From NCBI GenBank assembly GCA_023014335.1, contig JAECYW010000002.1, forward strand, positions 2,976,001 through 3,040,000: a stretch of DNA of 64,000 nucleotides, written 5' to 3'. Source of the DNA: Galerina marginata. Lineage: Eukaryota > Basidiomycota > Agaricomycetes > Agaricales > Galerinaceae. The position numbers and the translations under genes are program-made. Below, one piece after another: positions 24,148 to 35,338 of this stretch. A model generated the notes under the pieces. It searched no databases and was not told the origin of the DNA. It worked only from the letters and a program-made list of their open reading frames with translations. Positions within the stretch are counted from its first letter, which is position 1; each line of letters opens with the position of its first letter.

Positions 24148-24523
24148 GCTCGGATAAGAAAGGAAAGGGAAAGCAGACGAGTAGGAAGAAGTAGTCTGTT
24201 CTGGTGGTGATTCCTTGGATATTTTTTTTTGTTTTTTGTTTCGGAAGGTAGGGTGCAGTATCAGTACAGGTTAGAGGCGTATGTCCAATTGTTCGAATCT
24301 TCATCCGGTACCACAGCAAGTCAGTGAATGTAAGCCAAGTGCAGAACCTAGAAAGAGGCGGAAAGAGGCGTCCAGAATAAGCAAAGCAGGGAATCTGGGA
24401 AAGCCTCAAATATGAGGTCGGTCTGTGTCGGTCGAAAAACCCGTTCCCACGCCCACTTCCCTCGGTGCGGAAGCCCATCCGTGGGTTGTCCTTCCCTCTG
24501 CACAAGAGCCGTATCTCTTCTCT

Positions 24524-24961
24524 ATGTCATTTGGGAGGCCTCCTTCGATAAATGTAGGTTTCAAGGTGACGGCACCGGACCGTGGATCATTCCCTTTGGA
24601 TCATTATGGTGCGTAGAAATGAACCTGCTATGGATGTCCACTGACGGGTAGCTCCAGGAGAATGCAAAGAGAAAATGCAACTCTATATGTCTTGTCTGAA
24701 GGAAAACGGTAGCACCTCGAGTCCATGTCGAAATTTAAGCAAGGATTACCTAGACTGTCGCATGAACAAGTAAGCAGATTTTTTCCAGTCCACCTCGATA
24801 TAGCAACTCAACCAACCGTCGTCCTCAACCGTAGAGGTTTGATGGAACGAGACGAATGGAAGAATCTTGGATTAGCCAATGTGGATGACAAGTCGAAGAC
24901 TCCTCTTAAAGACGATAAACCACCCCAGACCACAGGCGAAAATCAGTCAACACAAAACTAG
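24524..24961 (+). CDS. COX19: Cytochrome c oxidase assembly protein Cox19
   Basis: Small twin-CX9C protein of the mitochondrial intermembrane space, needed for copper delivery and cytochrome oxidase assembly, imported by the Mia40 pathway (family knowledge). The start MSFGRPPSINVGFK at 24524 and the motif PDRGSFPLDHYGECK are typical of the family. The CHCH helices follow with paired cysteines: ECKEKMQLYMSCLKENG, then PCRNLSKDYLDCRMNK. GLMERDEWKNLGL matches the conserved C-terminal part. Two introns (about 24610-24656 and 24770-24834) splice in frame, with the stop at 24959-24961. A polar extension of about 20 residues follows the conserved end. The CX9C cysteines are all present. Confidence 0.92.
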
Positions 24962-25074
24962 TCGTGCGCAGTCCAAGAAAGGCTCCTGCCTGGAGCACCT
25001 TTTACCATTGGTTGTTCCTTCATGATCATCCATTGGGCTCGGACTAGAAGCTTCATACCGCGCGCAACCTGCCA

Positions 25075-25666
25075 TCATTCCCAAACTCCGCCATACAACA
25101 TATCCCGCGCACATTCGTCGACGCTCTCGGCTTGACAGCAATGTTGCAGCTGGCGATTGAATGTCGTCGCACAACTCGCAAAGGTGACCAGGTTATCCAG
25201 CACACTCTCGAATAGACCAGGTTTTCCATATAGCTGCAATATCTGAAGTTCAGTATAGGTGGAAGATGTAAAATATGGGGTTGCAATAATATATATTTTA
25301 CGAGGTGGATTTGGGCATCTCAGCACGTTCGTAGCCTCGAGGCAACACCTACTTAGGATCAAGAAGGATCAAATCCAGAACCTCGGCATAATGTGGAGTA
25401 CCTCCGATTAGAAGGTAATGTTCACTTCAGTAAAGGTTTGCTTCGCATACTGATTTGATACTTATATATGCTATCGCCTACCGTAATCCTACAATTCTGT
25501 GAACACAGAACGTGTCCGTCATGAACAAAATTAGTCAAAGAACGTTTCTCCATGAGTCGCAATTTGAACCCGTTGCCGCTCTCAGCGGTTTCCCCAATCG
25601 GGATATTCAATGGTTTTGGGTGTTGAACGTTCGTGCTTCACCTCGGGTGGCGAAGTGCTCTGACAT
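25075..25666 (-). CDS. Unidentified minus-strand reading, possible gene
   Basis: I do not recognise this. The best coding-looking stretch is the terminal exon LQLYGKPGLFESVLDNLVTF then FNRQLQHCCQAESVDECARD, ending at 25075-25077. It is preceded by a plausible intron (donor AAG|GTAGGTG near 25350, acceptor CTTCAG near 25246) and GGTPHYAEVLDLILLD upstream. An ATG at 25666 (MSEHFATRGEA) could start it, but I cannot connect the exons without guessing. It lies between convergent COX19 and the GDPD promoter and may be decayed. Confidence 0.25.
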
Positions 25667-25815
25667 ATGGTGTAAAATTCACGCTCAGATGAACTGCTTT
25701 GGGCCAAGAGAGACGTATAACTCTATCCCGTTGGAGATGGACTGCATTCTCAGTACTTCGGACGCGTCGTGCTGCCCAGTCTTTCGCCATTCAGAGCGAC
25801 TGAAGTCCTCCAGCA

Positions 25816-27410
25816 ATGCGCCTGTTCATGATCTCGACCTGCATAACTGTCCTTCCAGCAGTGTCTTCCACCTTGTTTAATCCCGCAACATGGACGGTCC
25901 AAAAGTCGCGATATTTCGATGTGCAGGTGAATGAAGGAGCTTCACTGTGTTCATCCCGTCTGATCTGTTTAGGGGCATCGTGGTAGTCGAGGGGAAACCG
26001 TTGAGAGCACCCTTCCGGCTTTCGCTTGGTGTGTCTCAATGAATTCTTAGCCAGTTCCTCCCAACTGATAGGTTCAAGGGGATTAATCGACGGTGTAACA
26101 ACTCTCGAATTGGACAATGGCATAACCAAGGTCAGTTATAAAGCAACATCGGTAGGTGAATCATAAACAATGGCTTATTTAGGATGGCACTGTCATCGTT
26201 TGGCACGACGAAGAAATAACAGCTGAGAAATGCAACGACACGGCACCTGTGGTATGTTGAGCATCAGCTTTAGAAAAATAAATATTAAGACGCACCTGCA
26301 TAGACTAAAAATGACCCGGACTTCCCGTACGTCGGGAAACATATTGCAAACCTAACATTGGCCCAAATCAAAACTTTGGATTGTGGTTCCAAGCGTTTAA
26401 CTGATTTTCGTAAGGACCATGATCAATACAGTTAGATTGAAGACTGAGAGGTCTGCATTCAGCATTGCAACTGACATATCCTGGAACGAAAATCTCGACG
26501 CTCGGCGAGCTCTTCAAGTTTGCTCAGTGTGCTGACCCCAATCGCGATGTTCAATGGAATATCGAGTCGAAGATAAACCCAGTGGTCACTAACGCACCTC
26601 GAGGGGTGGATGACTTTGTCCAGCTGCAATATGCTGAATTTATGCGAAGTTCCTACGAATTGTCACAGATTACGGTAGGCAGAGACAGCCAATAAGAAAA
26701 GAAAAGGACTTAAATGCAGAAAATTGCAGTACCAAAGCTTTGACTGGAGGACATTGATCGCAATGAAGGTGGGTTGCTGTTCGCATGATGATTGGACAAA
26801 GTTGACGATCCAAGTATGACTAGAGTTTAGATCCTAGGATTTCCACAGCTGCTTTGATTGAGGGGTAAGTCGTTTGGTCAGCGAAACGTATTTACTTGCC
26901 TCTAAAACACTGAGCATATAGTCACACTGCCACCGGTGAAAAAAATGGCACTTCCCCATGGCTTGGGGGACTTCGACTCCAAGATTTCCCTGGTAACACC
27001 ACTGGTCAACAAATTGCACATGCAGCGAAGTCTATCAAAGCAAGCATCGTTTCTCCTGTTGCGATTTCGAGCGCAGGAACCGGTATAGATCCAACCGACC
27101 CGGGGTATGTGCCTTTTGCGACACAGGATATGATAGAGCAAGCACATGAGTTGGGCTTGACGGTGAAACCCTGGACCGTAAGTATTTTCAGTTCTCCCAT
27201 GCAGGACCCGTATAGTGATATTTGGTTGCCGTGTAGGTCAACCGTCTCAATATCGTCACTCAGCTGCTTGACTGGGGAGTCGATGGGATCATCACAGACT
27301 ATCCAGCACAGGTCCGTCGATTAATCAAGGAGCGTGGGCAAGCTGTCGCGCCTACGTTCAGCAAGAAACGCGTATTACAATGCTTGAAGGAACATGTGCA
27401 GAAGGTCTAG
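25816..27410 (+). CDS. Secreted glycerophosphodiester phosphodiesterase
   Basis: Hydrolyses glycerophosphodiesters to glycerol 3-phosphate and an alcohol. The start MRLFMISTCITVLPAVSS at 25816 looks like a signal peptide, so the enzyme is probably secreted or vacuolar. Exon 1 (25816-25926, 37 codons) ends SRYFDVQ and splices to GHRGSRGETVESTLPAFA, which holds the catalytic HRG and metal-binding Glu. The next exons give GVTTLELDNGITKDGTVIVW then HDEEIT, with the second catalytic His. DPDFPYVGKHIANLTLAQIK, QWNIESKIN, YQSFDWRTL and VKPWTVNRLN, WGVDGIITDYP close the TIM barrel. The stop is at 27408-27410. Nine or so short introns all splice cleanly, with no frame break. The first exons are too short to show in simple ORF searches. 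Confidence 0.9.
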
Positions 27411-27688
27411 AAAGTCTAAGTAGAAGTTGAGGAACTTTTAGATTATATTTATTTAAAGCAAACAAATTCGTATGCATGCATACCTCAAAATAATGTTTGA
27501 TGCCCAACCATGAAAATTGACTATGGTCACCCTCAATGGAATAATGTTGATGGCTGTGGTGAGCAAACATCGGCGACAAGTTGAAGTGAAATCCAAACCG
27601 GGACGGAACGGATAATACGGCAAAGTCCGGTTGGTGCCAAAGTTGAGCTCGTCGTTGTCACTTTTATTTCAGTACTCGCTCTCCATCC

Positions 27689-28752
27689 ATGGCTACATTC
27701 CAGGCCGTCAAAAAGGCGGTCACCCTCGCGCCCACTGTCCGCGCCCTTCCCAGCGGCATTCCCTACGCCCCTTTGCTGAACGTTGCAGCCAGGGCACCCC
27801 ATGACCCTCACAGCCATGGTCACGGAGAAGTAGGCCCTCGTTCTGACCTTGCGCCACGCTGGGCTGGAGGGGTTTCGCAAACGTCTTCAGGGCTCGTCAC
27901 TAAGACTTATACCACCAGTGAATTTTCTTTCTTTCTTTGTGGCTTACGGCTTTCTCATTTGTTTCTTATATCACTAGTTTCGCCATCGTCTCTCTCCCAG
28001 CAGCGATTCATTCACACCTCTGTTGCCGTCAAAGACGCGCCGCAAGTCCCTGACTTCTCTGCGTACCGCACAAACACGGATAGCAACCGGACCCTCTCCT
28101 ACTTCATGGTCGGCTCTCTCGGCATCATCTCCGCGTCTGCTGCAAAATCCTCGGTGTCAGAGTTCCTCCAGAGCATGGCTGCCTCAGCTGACATTCTAGC
28201 CCTCGCCAAGGTCGAGGTTGACCTGTCGACTATTCCGGAGGGCAAAAATGTTATCATCAAATGGCGAGGAAAGCCTGTTTTCATTAGGCATAGAACACAC
28301 TCTGAGATCGAAGAAGCGCGTTCCGTTGACTGGAAGCACCTCAGAGACCCTCAGCCTGACGAGGACAGGGTGAAGAAGCCTGAATGGTTGGTTATGTTGG
28401 GTGTCTGCACTCATCTTGGATGCGTGCCCATTGGTGAAGCTGGCGATTACGGTGGCTGGTGGGTCTAATTTTTTACTTACCTATTGGTCTTCAGTGTGCT
28501 CACGATCGCGTTATGCGCAGGTTCTGCCCCTGCCATGGCTTCTCACTACGATATTTGTTCGTCCACTATTTTACTAAATATGTTCTATTCTGACCGATTT
28601 TTCCCTAGCTGGTCGCGCCCGCAAAGGCCCTGCTCCTGTAAGCTTCCTTAGCTATGAGTATTATTCGCGACCTAACATCTCGTCTTTAGTTGAATCTCGA
28701 AATCCCTCAGTATGAATTCAGTGAAGCAGATGAAAAACTGGTTATTGGATAA
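27689..28752 (+). CDS. RIP1: Rieske iron-sulphur subunit of cytochrome bc1 (complex III)
   Basis: Carries the 2Fe-2S cluster that accepts electrons from ubiquinol in mitochondrial complex III. The start MATFQAVKKAVTLAPTVRA is a typical mitochondrial presequence. The membrane anchor is SYFMVGSLGIISASAAKS near 28105-28150. The head domain begins LAKVEVDLSTIPEGKNVIIK. Cluster box 1 is CTHLGC (about 28411-28428) and box 2 is CPCHG followed by SHYD (28525-28553). It ends YEFSEADEKLVIG with the stop at 28750-28752. Between box-2 CPCHG and SHYD there is one extra T (28540/28541), which breaks the frame in the cluster-binding site. Without skipping it the essential subunit would lose its C-terminus. 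Four introns splice normally. Confidence 0.95.
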
Positions 28753-29062
28753 TTACTACATAGAAGCTTGTGCAGAGTTACCATATTTTGCAAATATTTT
28801 GGGCAACCAATAGACAATTCGTTGCTCCTTCCAATCTCATAGCAGCTGCTTGCTGGTTTGTATCTTCAAGTCGTCCTTCTACAAGCAGCTGGAAACAAAG
28901 AGGAGATGGTTGCTGCTCCTGGTAAAATCCCACCAGTTGATGCCGTCACCCACCGGAGTCTCTCATGGCCTTCAAGTCACTCTTCTTCACAACCACCATC
29001 GACAAAATCTACCTTTCAATTTGCCACACTGCTTTAGTCACAATACCCGACCGAGTACTACA

Positions 29063-29920
29063 ATGGCCAAAGCGCAAGTCCTTACTCTTACGGCTCTAAT
29101 CAAACTTGTGAATTTGGATGGCGCGTATCTTGTTGGATATGCCTGGCTTTTTGGAATGTGTGAGTTTTGTTTACTTGGTTGAAGGGAAACATTATCATGC
29201 TGATGGGTGTTCAATTCAGCCATCTGGATATCCTTCTTCGGCGGTGAGTTACAATGATAAGACTCTCATGTCAGGTTGCTAAATAATATATCTGAAGGTG
29301 TCATTGCATTCCAGACTCTCCGTGAGTCGCTATAATCTCGGCGTTGTACGAACACACGCTACAACCTTGACTTCCAGCGCGTCACCAGTTTGGCTCACTG
29401 CAGCACAAGATCTTCCCAATCTACTTTGTGCAATCTATTGTTCTCTCCGCAAGCCTTCTCGGGACATGGATATTCAAACATCCCGATGTCATGATGCATC
29501 TCGCCCGTCCAAATGTCGCTGACGTCGCTCAAGCATATGCCCTTGCCACCGTCCTCTTCTCACAGGGTTTCAATTATTTTGTGATTGGCCCAATGACTAG
29601 CAGGTGCGTTTGAATTCTTGTTTCCTAAATATTCTGTGGATGGCATATGATTTATCCCATAGGACTATGTTCCAGCGTCATAAGCTCGAGAAAGAAGAAG
29701 GCAAGACCTATAACGAACCCGGGGTAAGCAATGACAAATTTGCTAGTCGTCATTTCATCATAATGTTAATTGGAAACCTTAGGTTTCTGCTGATATGAAG
29801 GCTCTCAATCGGCGTTTTGGCATGTTACACGGGATTAGCTCTCTTGCCAATCTTGGTGCCATTATTGCATTGGGATTCCATGGCTTGTGGATCGGCAATG
29901 CGGGGGTCAAGGGCTATTGA
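29063..29920 (+). CDS. TMEM205-like (DUF4149) membrane protein
   Basis: Small multispanning membrane protein of unknown function. The start MAKAQVLTLTALIKLVNLDG at 29063 begins a family-typical first helix. Exons continue with GYAWLFGMSIWISFFGGVIA across an intron (29162-29219) and HKIFPIYFVQSIVLSASLLG (about 29403-29460). VADVAQAYALATVLFSQGFN follows, then a conserved cytosolic TMFQRHKLEKEEGKTY segment. The last helix is NLGAIIALGFHGLWIG and the stop is at 29918-29920. Four hydrophobic segments fit TMEM205. Five short introns splice in frame. Roles of this family in secretion or drug resistance in animals should not be transferred without evidence. Confidence 0.8.
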
Positions 29921-30073
29921 AGATAAAGTATCTTCAGACTTCAGGCTCGGAGTAAGATCTTTAGTTCGTACATTGCATTTTGATATCCCAAGCAATGAAA
30001 TGTTATTGGCATTGTAGAAAAGTAACGGAAATAATACAACAGTTGACAACGCGACAGTATACCGTCCACGCGA

Positions 30074-30988
30074 CTATGCACCGACGGAGTCCAATTCTGG
30101 TACATAGCCTTCCCGTAGGCTTCTTTCAAGCCTCCGTACCTCCTCTATCGATGTTGCTTTCGCAATAGCAGCCTTGACCTTTTCTTGGTCCTCTTTAGAC
30201 ATCAAACGGCCTGCTCTGCCTGCTGTTGGAGCGGCCTTGGGTTCGTCGATTGTCAGGATCGTCTTCGTCGAGTGAGTCGAGACGGTCGTAGATATTGTCG
30301 TAGCTAGTGCAGTGGGCAGGCCTTCTGCTGTCACGAACAATGACTTCGCTTGCGCGCGCTCCTAATAATATCCAACCACAAGTTGAAATGGGTGATATAA
30401 GACGAACGAAGGTGCAGGTGAGCGCACCTTATCGCGAATTCTCTGGAAATCCAAAACTCTTAACCCAGGAATTCTCCAGGCAAGCCACTCTCTGTACCAT
30501 TTTTTTTCCCGGACAGGGTTTCCCAACAGCGAAATGTATTTGAGGTGCTTTAGCTCCTTGAGCGGCTCGAGGTCTCCAAGCTCGGAGATACTGTTGCTTG
30601 TAAGCACTAGTGTTTGGAGGTTGGGCACCGATAGGTGAATGGAGGGCGAAATATTCTGTATCCGATTGTTCGCGAGGAGGAGCGTTTGGAGGCGTTTTAG
30701 TAGCGGGAGGTTACCAAGGGTCACGATAGCGTTGTCCGTGAAATCTATAGCATCGTGTTGGTCCTAAAAGGACTAATAAACATTTGAAATACGAAGACGT
30801 TCTATCGAGCGACATACCCGTGTAACACCGAGATTTTCAATGGCAGGGATTTTGTAGCCTATTGGTATTTGTGAGAGCGATCAGATTAATTGCTCCTGGC
30901 AAGACTAACCTCGAAGGTCGAGCTGGCGCTCTTTTAGAGGGTTGGGCTGCGATGTCACCTGCGCAAGGAGCTCTGGGGTGAGCTTCAT
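30074..30988 (-). CDS. LEA1: U2 snRNP protein A' (leucine-rich repeat)
   Basis: Binds U2 snRNA stem-loop IV together with U2B'' in the spliceosome. The start MKLTPELLAQVTSQPN at 30988 matches the family. LRRs follow: GYKIPAIENLGVT, DQHDAIDFTDNAIVTLGNLP, LKRLQTLLLANNRIQNISP, LQTLVLTSNSISELGDLEPL and LKHLKYISLLGNPVREKKWY, ending in the conserved RIPGLRVLDFQRI cap. A basic C-terminal part with AGRAGRLMSKEDQEKVKAAI and RRLERSLREGYVP follows, also typical. The stop is at 30074-30076. Four introns splice in frame, with no frame break. Its 5' end is 157 bases from the divergent SAC1 start. Confidence 0.92.
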
Positions 30989-31145
30989 GTTCAAGAGACG
31001 TTATTGAAGAAAGAAAGTAGCCAGTAAGGCAAATGCGCCTGCCTCAGAGAAGGATATGTAACAGAATGGGAAAAGTTCAGACTCAGCTCAACGCGATAGC
31101 TCAACCACCGAGGCACCCATTCCTTACCTTGCCTCGAACTACACC

Positions 31146-33932
31146 ATGCGCCCTCTACATCAACGCTATACTCTGCAGGTATCCTCGAATAATGGCGCCA
31201 ATTACACACTAATTCCTGCGTTGCCTCTAGCTTCAGCGAGCGCAATGACACGTACATCTTCGTGCCCGAAGGCGACGCTCAGTCCTTGACGATACAACGC
31301 TCGTCTGGTGATATTGTTCTAAACTGTCGGTTCATTGTTATTCTCTTGGGCTTTTATACTAAATTATTATCTCTAGCGCCGAAATATACCCCTCCCTATG
31401 CTGCCCAAAGATCAGAAAAGACAATTTATGGTATTCTCGGTCTAATATCCTTGACGTTATGTAGGTCAAGTCCTCCTTCTGTACTTGTTTGTTTTTGAAC
31501 TGCAAGAATTCATGTAGCGGAATACGTAGTTGTTCTTACTGGCCGGACACTCCAAGGTCAATTTATGGGACATGATATCTATCGTGCAACCGAATTCGAC
31601 ATCCTGCCTTTGGCTGCTGTCTCCGCTTATGTTCCACCACATGCCGTAGAAGCGCACCTGCTGGCCCTGGTTCGCTCTCATTTGAACAGCGGAAACTTTC
31701 TATTTTCCTACACCTGGGATTTGACGCGTCGTCTGCAAGCGCAGTGGGACACACGGGAGGCTGATGCTGGAAAAACCTTCTGGGAGGTTGTGAGTGGTGT
31801 TCTATTCTTCTTTGACTGTCTAGCATATTGACATTCCTTGTCCTTGTACTAGGTTGACGAACGCTTTTTTTGGAATAGGTATGACGCTGTTGCATGCGCG
31901 AACCATTCGCCTAGGTATTGAAACCTTTCACGCAGATTTCTGCAGACCAAACTTATAGAACAAGCCACTTTGAGTCAAAACGCAGCAGTAAGACATTTTT
32001 TACTCTGTTCCTTCTCTCTGTTGAAGTATGCCCTCCAGTATGGGTCCTTCATTCTACCGGTCATGTACGGAAGTATGTATACCTCTTCCCTATGATGACG
32101 TTGTATCTCATTTGTTTTGTTTAATCTAGCTTTCGAAATTCGACCCACTTTCCTTCATGGACGACACATGTACTTGGCCCTCATCAGTCGTCGCTCCCGC
32201 TACCGTGCTGGCACCCGCTACTTCCGCCGTGGCATTGACCAGGATGGTAATGTTGCCAACTTCAATGAAACGGAGCAGATACTCCTTGTAGAGGGACCTA
32301 CGACACCTGGCTCCGTGCGCACCAATGACGATAACTTTGCGACAAAGCTGAGCTACGTCCAAATACGCGGAAGTGTCCCCGTCTTTTGGTCCGAAATCAA
32401 CACCCTTAGATATAAGCCCGACTTACAAATTATGGACCTTAAGCAAACGGTATGCATATGCATGATTCTTATTTATGTCACAAGTGGCCGAGACTGATTT
32501 TCTTGTTTTAGGACGATGCTATGCATACCCATTTAACCACTTTGACCAAACTGTATGGAAGTTCATCACTGGTTAACCTCGTAAACATAAAAGGTTACGA
32601 GAAACCCGTGAAAGAGGCTTTTGAACGCCATGTGGCCGAAGTAATTTCTTCAAGTTTAATTTATATAACGAGAATGAATTGATGCTGACCCATTCCTAGT
32701 TGGACATACCAAATATTAAGTATCAGTACTTCGACTTCCACGGGGAATGCAAGAATATGCGATGGGATCGCATCAGCGTTCTCATCGACAGACTGAAAGA
32801 TGACTTGGACAAAGAAGGGTCAGTAGGGCTTTAGCGTCATTTAACAGCTTTAACTCACGACATTCCTGAACAGGTATTTCCAAATTAGCAACGATGAGCC
32901 ATCTCCAAGAAAAGTGCAAACTGGCACAGTTCGCACTAATTGCATGGACAACCTCGACCGAACCAATGTTGTGCAGGCAGCAGTTGCCAAGTACATTCTC
33001 AACGAGCAACTGAGGTCTCTTGGCATATTGTCTTCTAACGATGGTATCGACGATTACGAGGTGTTCAGTAAAGAATTTAGGGAAAGTAAGGGTGTACTCG
33101 TCTCCTACATCATGACATTACTGATTTTTATCTGGCAGTGTGGGCTGACCACGCCGACAATATCGCTAAGGCTTATGGTGGCTCTGGGGCTCTGAAATCT
33201 GATTTCACGAGAACCAACAAACGGACTAAGAAAGGCGTTTTAGAAGACGGATACAAATCTGTAATGCGATACTTGAAGAATAATTTCTTCGATGGTGCAC
33301 GACAGGTAAGATTTCACACTGTCAGGCACTCGATTTTTACTTGATTATGCCATCTTTTCTCGAACCTCAGGATGGTTTCGACTTGGTGACAGGAACGTGG
33401 ATTCCAAGAAAAAACCCTTCCACGGCTTTGTTCTTGATTTCTGATCCTCGTCCTTTGATCACTCGTTCTGTAAGTCCTTAATTAGCCATATTCGAACGTT
33501 TTGATTAATCTCGTGTAGATGCCTGCCGTTGCTTCATTCTCCCTCTTCATGATATGTGCAGGCCTCACGCTACCACGTACCTCAGGTGAGATTACGATTA
33601 CCACTCACACGAATGCGCTACGACTGACTTGGCAATGCGAAGATTACTCCCTTTTCTACTATTTCTTGCTTTGGTTTACCCTCTTCAGCGTAGCTATGGT
33701 GTTCATAATGGTGCACGGCATTGATTATGTCGCCTGGCCACGTCTTAACCCACCAACCGACATTATCTATTACAATGGTCCTGGGTATCGCTCAGGCCAT
33801 CACGGGAAAGGTTTGAACGGAAAAGACGAGCCCGCCTGGAAGAAGACAAAGTGGGTCACCACCAGCGCCAAGCGGGCGAAAGCAAATATCGAAGAGGTCG
33901 AACTTGGCACCATGAAGAAGAGGGTGGATTAA
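31146..33932 (+). CDS. SAC1: Phosphoinositide phosphatase Sac1
   Basis: Integral ER/Golgi phosphatase that removes phosphate from PI4P and related lipids. [11 protein letters not shown] at 31146 is the expected short first exon. An intron using a GCGAG acceptor (31179-31243) joins it to [12 protein letters not shown]. The SAC domain follows with [52 protein letters not shown] and [15 protein letters not shown]. The catalytic CX5R(T/S) motif is [15 protein letters not shown] at about 32935-32980. [18 protein letters not shown] leads to two C-terminal membrane helices ([13 protein letters not shown] and [17 protein letters not shown]). A basic tail ends at 33932. About twelve introns splice with no frame break. 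Length is close to yeast Sac1. Confidence 0.95.
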
Positions 33933-34164
33933 TTCCTTGTTCTGTCTCTGGACTCGTTATATATACGTTTAGAGATGTCCTAATGGTAGTATTTAGTGCT
34001 TTCATTCTCCATTCACTCATCTGAGTAGATGTTCCCGAGGAGCGTGACTGATGTCGACAGCCATGTCACTGATGTGTGAATTAGCATGTAACAATTTTCC
34101 TCCTGGCGTTCTTCCCACTCATCAGTGCCACCTTCTTGTATATATACCCTCGCAAGGCTGCATA

Positions 34165-35190
34165 ATGGCCAAAGGTACGAAAAGAGGGTCTCCGGGAGCG
34201 GAGGACGAAAAGAGTCCTCTCTCAAACGTTGAACTTGGCGAGGAGGACGCTAAAAAATTGCAGGAGATCCAACGTGATCTCGCGCGCGTTGAGCTAGTCC
34301 TTGGTATGTTTCGACTGAACGGGGAGCGATAAGAAAGGTTTACTTTTTATACCTTATCTAGAACGTCAGGCTCAGGCCACTCTTCGCCCTGTAGTACGAA
34401 AAGCGTCGGTCGATCGCCGCTGCTATCCCCAACTTCTGGCCGGTTGCGCTCATGAATCACAGCCTCTTCGCATACCATGCCCAGCATAATGCGGATCAGA
34501 CTGCACTTGGCCACCTGGAGGACGTCTGGGTTGAGAAAGATCCCAATGAACATAGATGTTTCACTATCGAATTCGTAAGCGCCCTATCATTAAGAATTGT
34601 GCGGATGCTGAAATCAGTTTGGTAGCACTTCAAAGAGAATCAATTCTTCAACGATAAGGTGCTCAAGAAAGAGTATAAATTTGTGCGGCCCCCAGCTGCT
34701 GAAAACGAAAAGCCTGACGAGAACGGCATCACTCCATCCATGCTTGATTTCTCTTGGGACCGCGACGTCGAAATCTCGGTAAGTCCTTGTTATTTATCGA
34801 GGCGCAACAACAACTATAACTAACGGAGTATCCAGACCATGAAAATCGATTGGAAAGATGCTGAAAAGGCGTTGACCAAAGTGTACCCTCGTGAGGTTGG
34901 AGAAGACGAGGATGAAATTGCTGACCCTGGAAGCTTTTTCAACTTTTTCGAACACCGTGCCGACCCATCTGAGGTAAGCCATTGTTTAAAATTCGCGGGC
35001 GGATTAACTGATCGCCCTTGTATCAAAGGTCGGTGTTGTCATCGCAAATGAAATTTTCCCAGAGGCGATTGAATATTTCTTGGGCAATGTCGATGGGGAA
35101 ATCACCGACTCTGAAGAGGAGGATGAAGATGACGATGATGCAGAGGAAATCGACCTCGAAAAGCCCCGGTCGAAAAAACGTCGCGTGTAA
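34165..35190 (+). CDS. NAP/SET-family histone chaperone (Vps75-like)
   Basis: Acidic histone chaperone of the nucleosome-assembly-protein fold. The start MAKGTKRGSPGAEDEKSP at 34165 lies just downstream of a TATATA at 34140. It leads into the long dimerisation helix LGEEDAKKLQEIQRDLARVE then LVLERQAQATLRPV. The conserved YEKRRSIAAAIPNFWPVALM and ALGHLEDVWVEKD follow. HFKENQFFNDKVLKKEYKF, MLDFSWDRDVE, WKDAEKALTKVYPRE and SFFNFFEH complete the fold. The acidic tail EITDSEEEDEDDDD ends with a basic KKRRV, a possible nuclear signal, at the stop 35188-35190. An extra G at 34394 separates RPV from YEKRR and breaks the frame in one of the most conserved parts. Four introns are otherwise clean. Confidence 0.88.
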
Positions 35191-35338
35191 ATGTCCCCAG
35201 TAGGATTATCTATGTATCATGCCGACAGACGGCATTGCAGCACTATTTTTGGCAACAAATCTATTTTTAGCCGTTGTATAAACGAAAGATGATTTGGTTT
35301 TTATATGGTTCCCACACTCCCCTTGTTTCCTCTCCACC

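Noticed and set aside
25512..25880. Plus-strand ORF overlapping the GDPD start
   Set aside because: The GDPD first exon lies in another frame and is supported by splicing to the HRG motif. The overlapping ORF has no motif.
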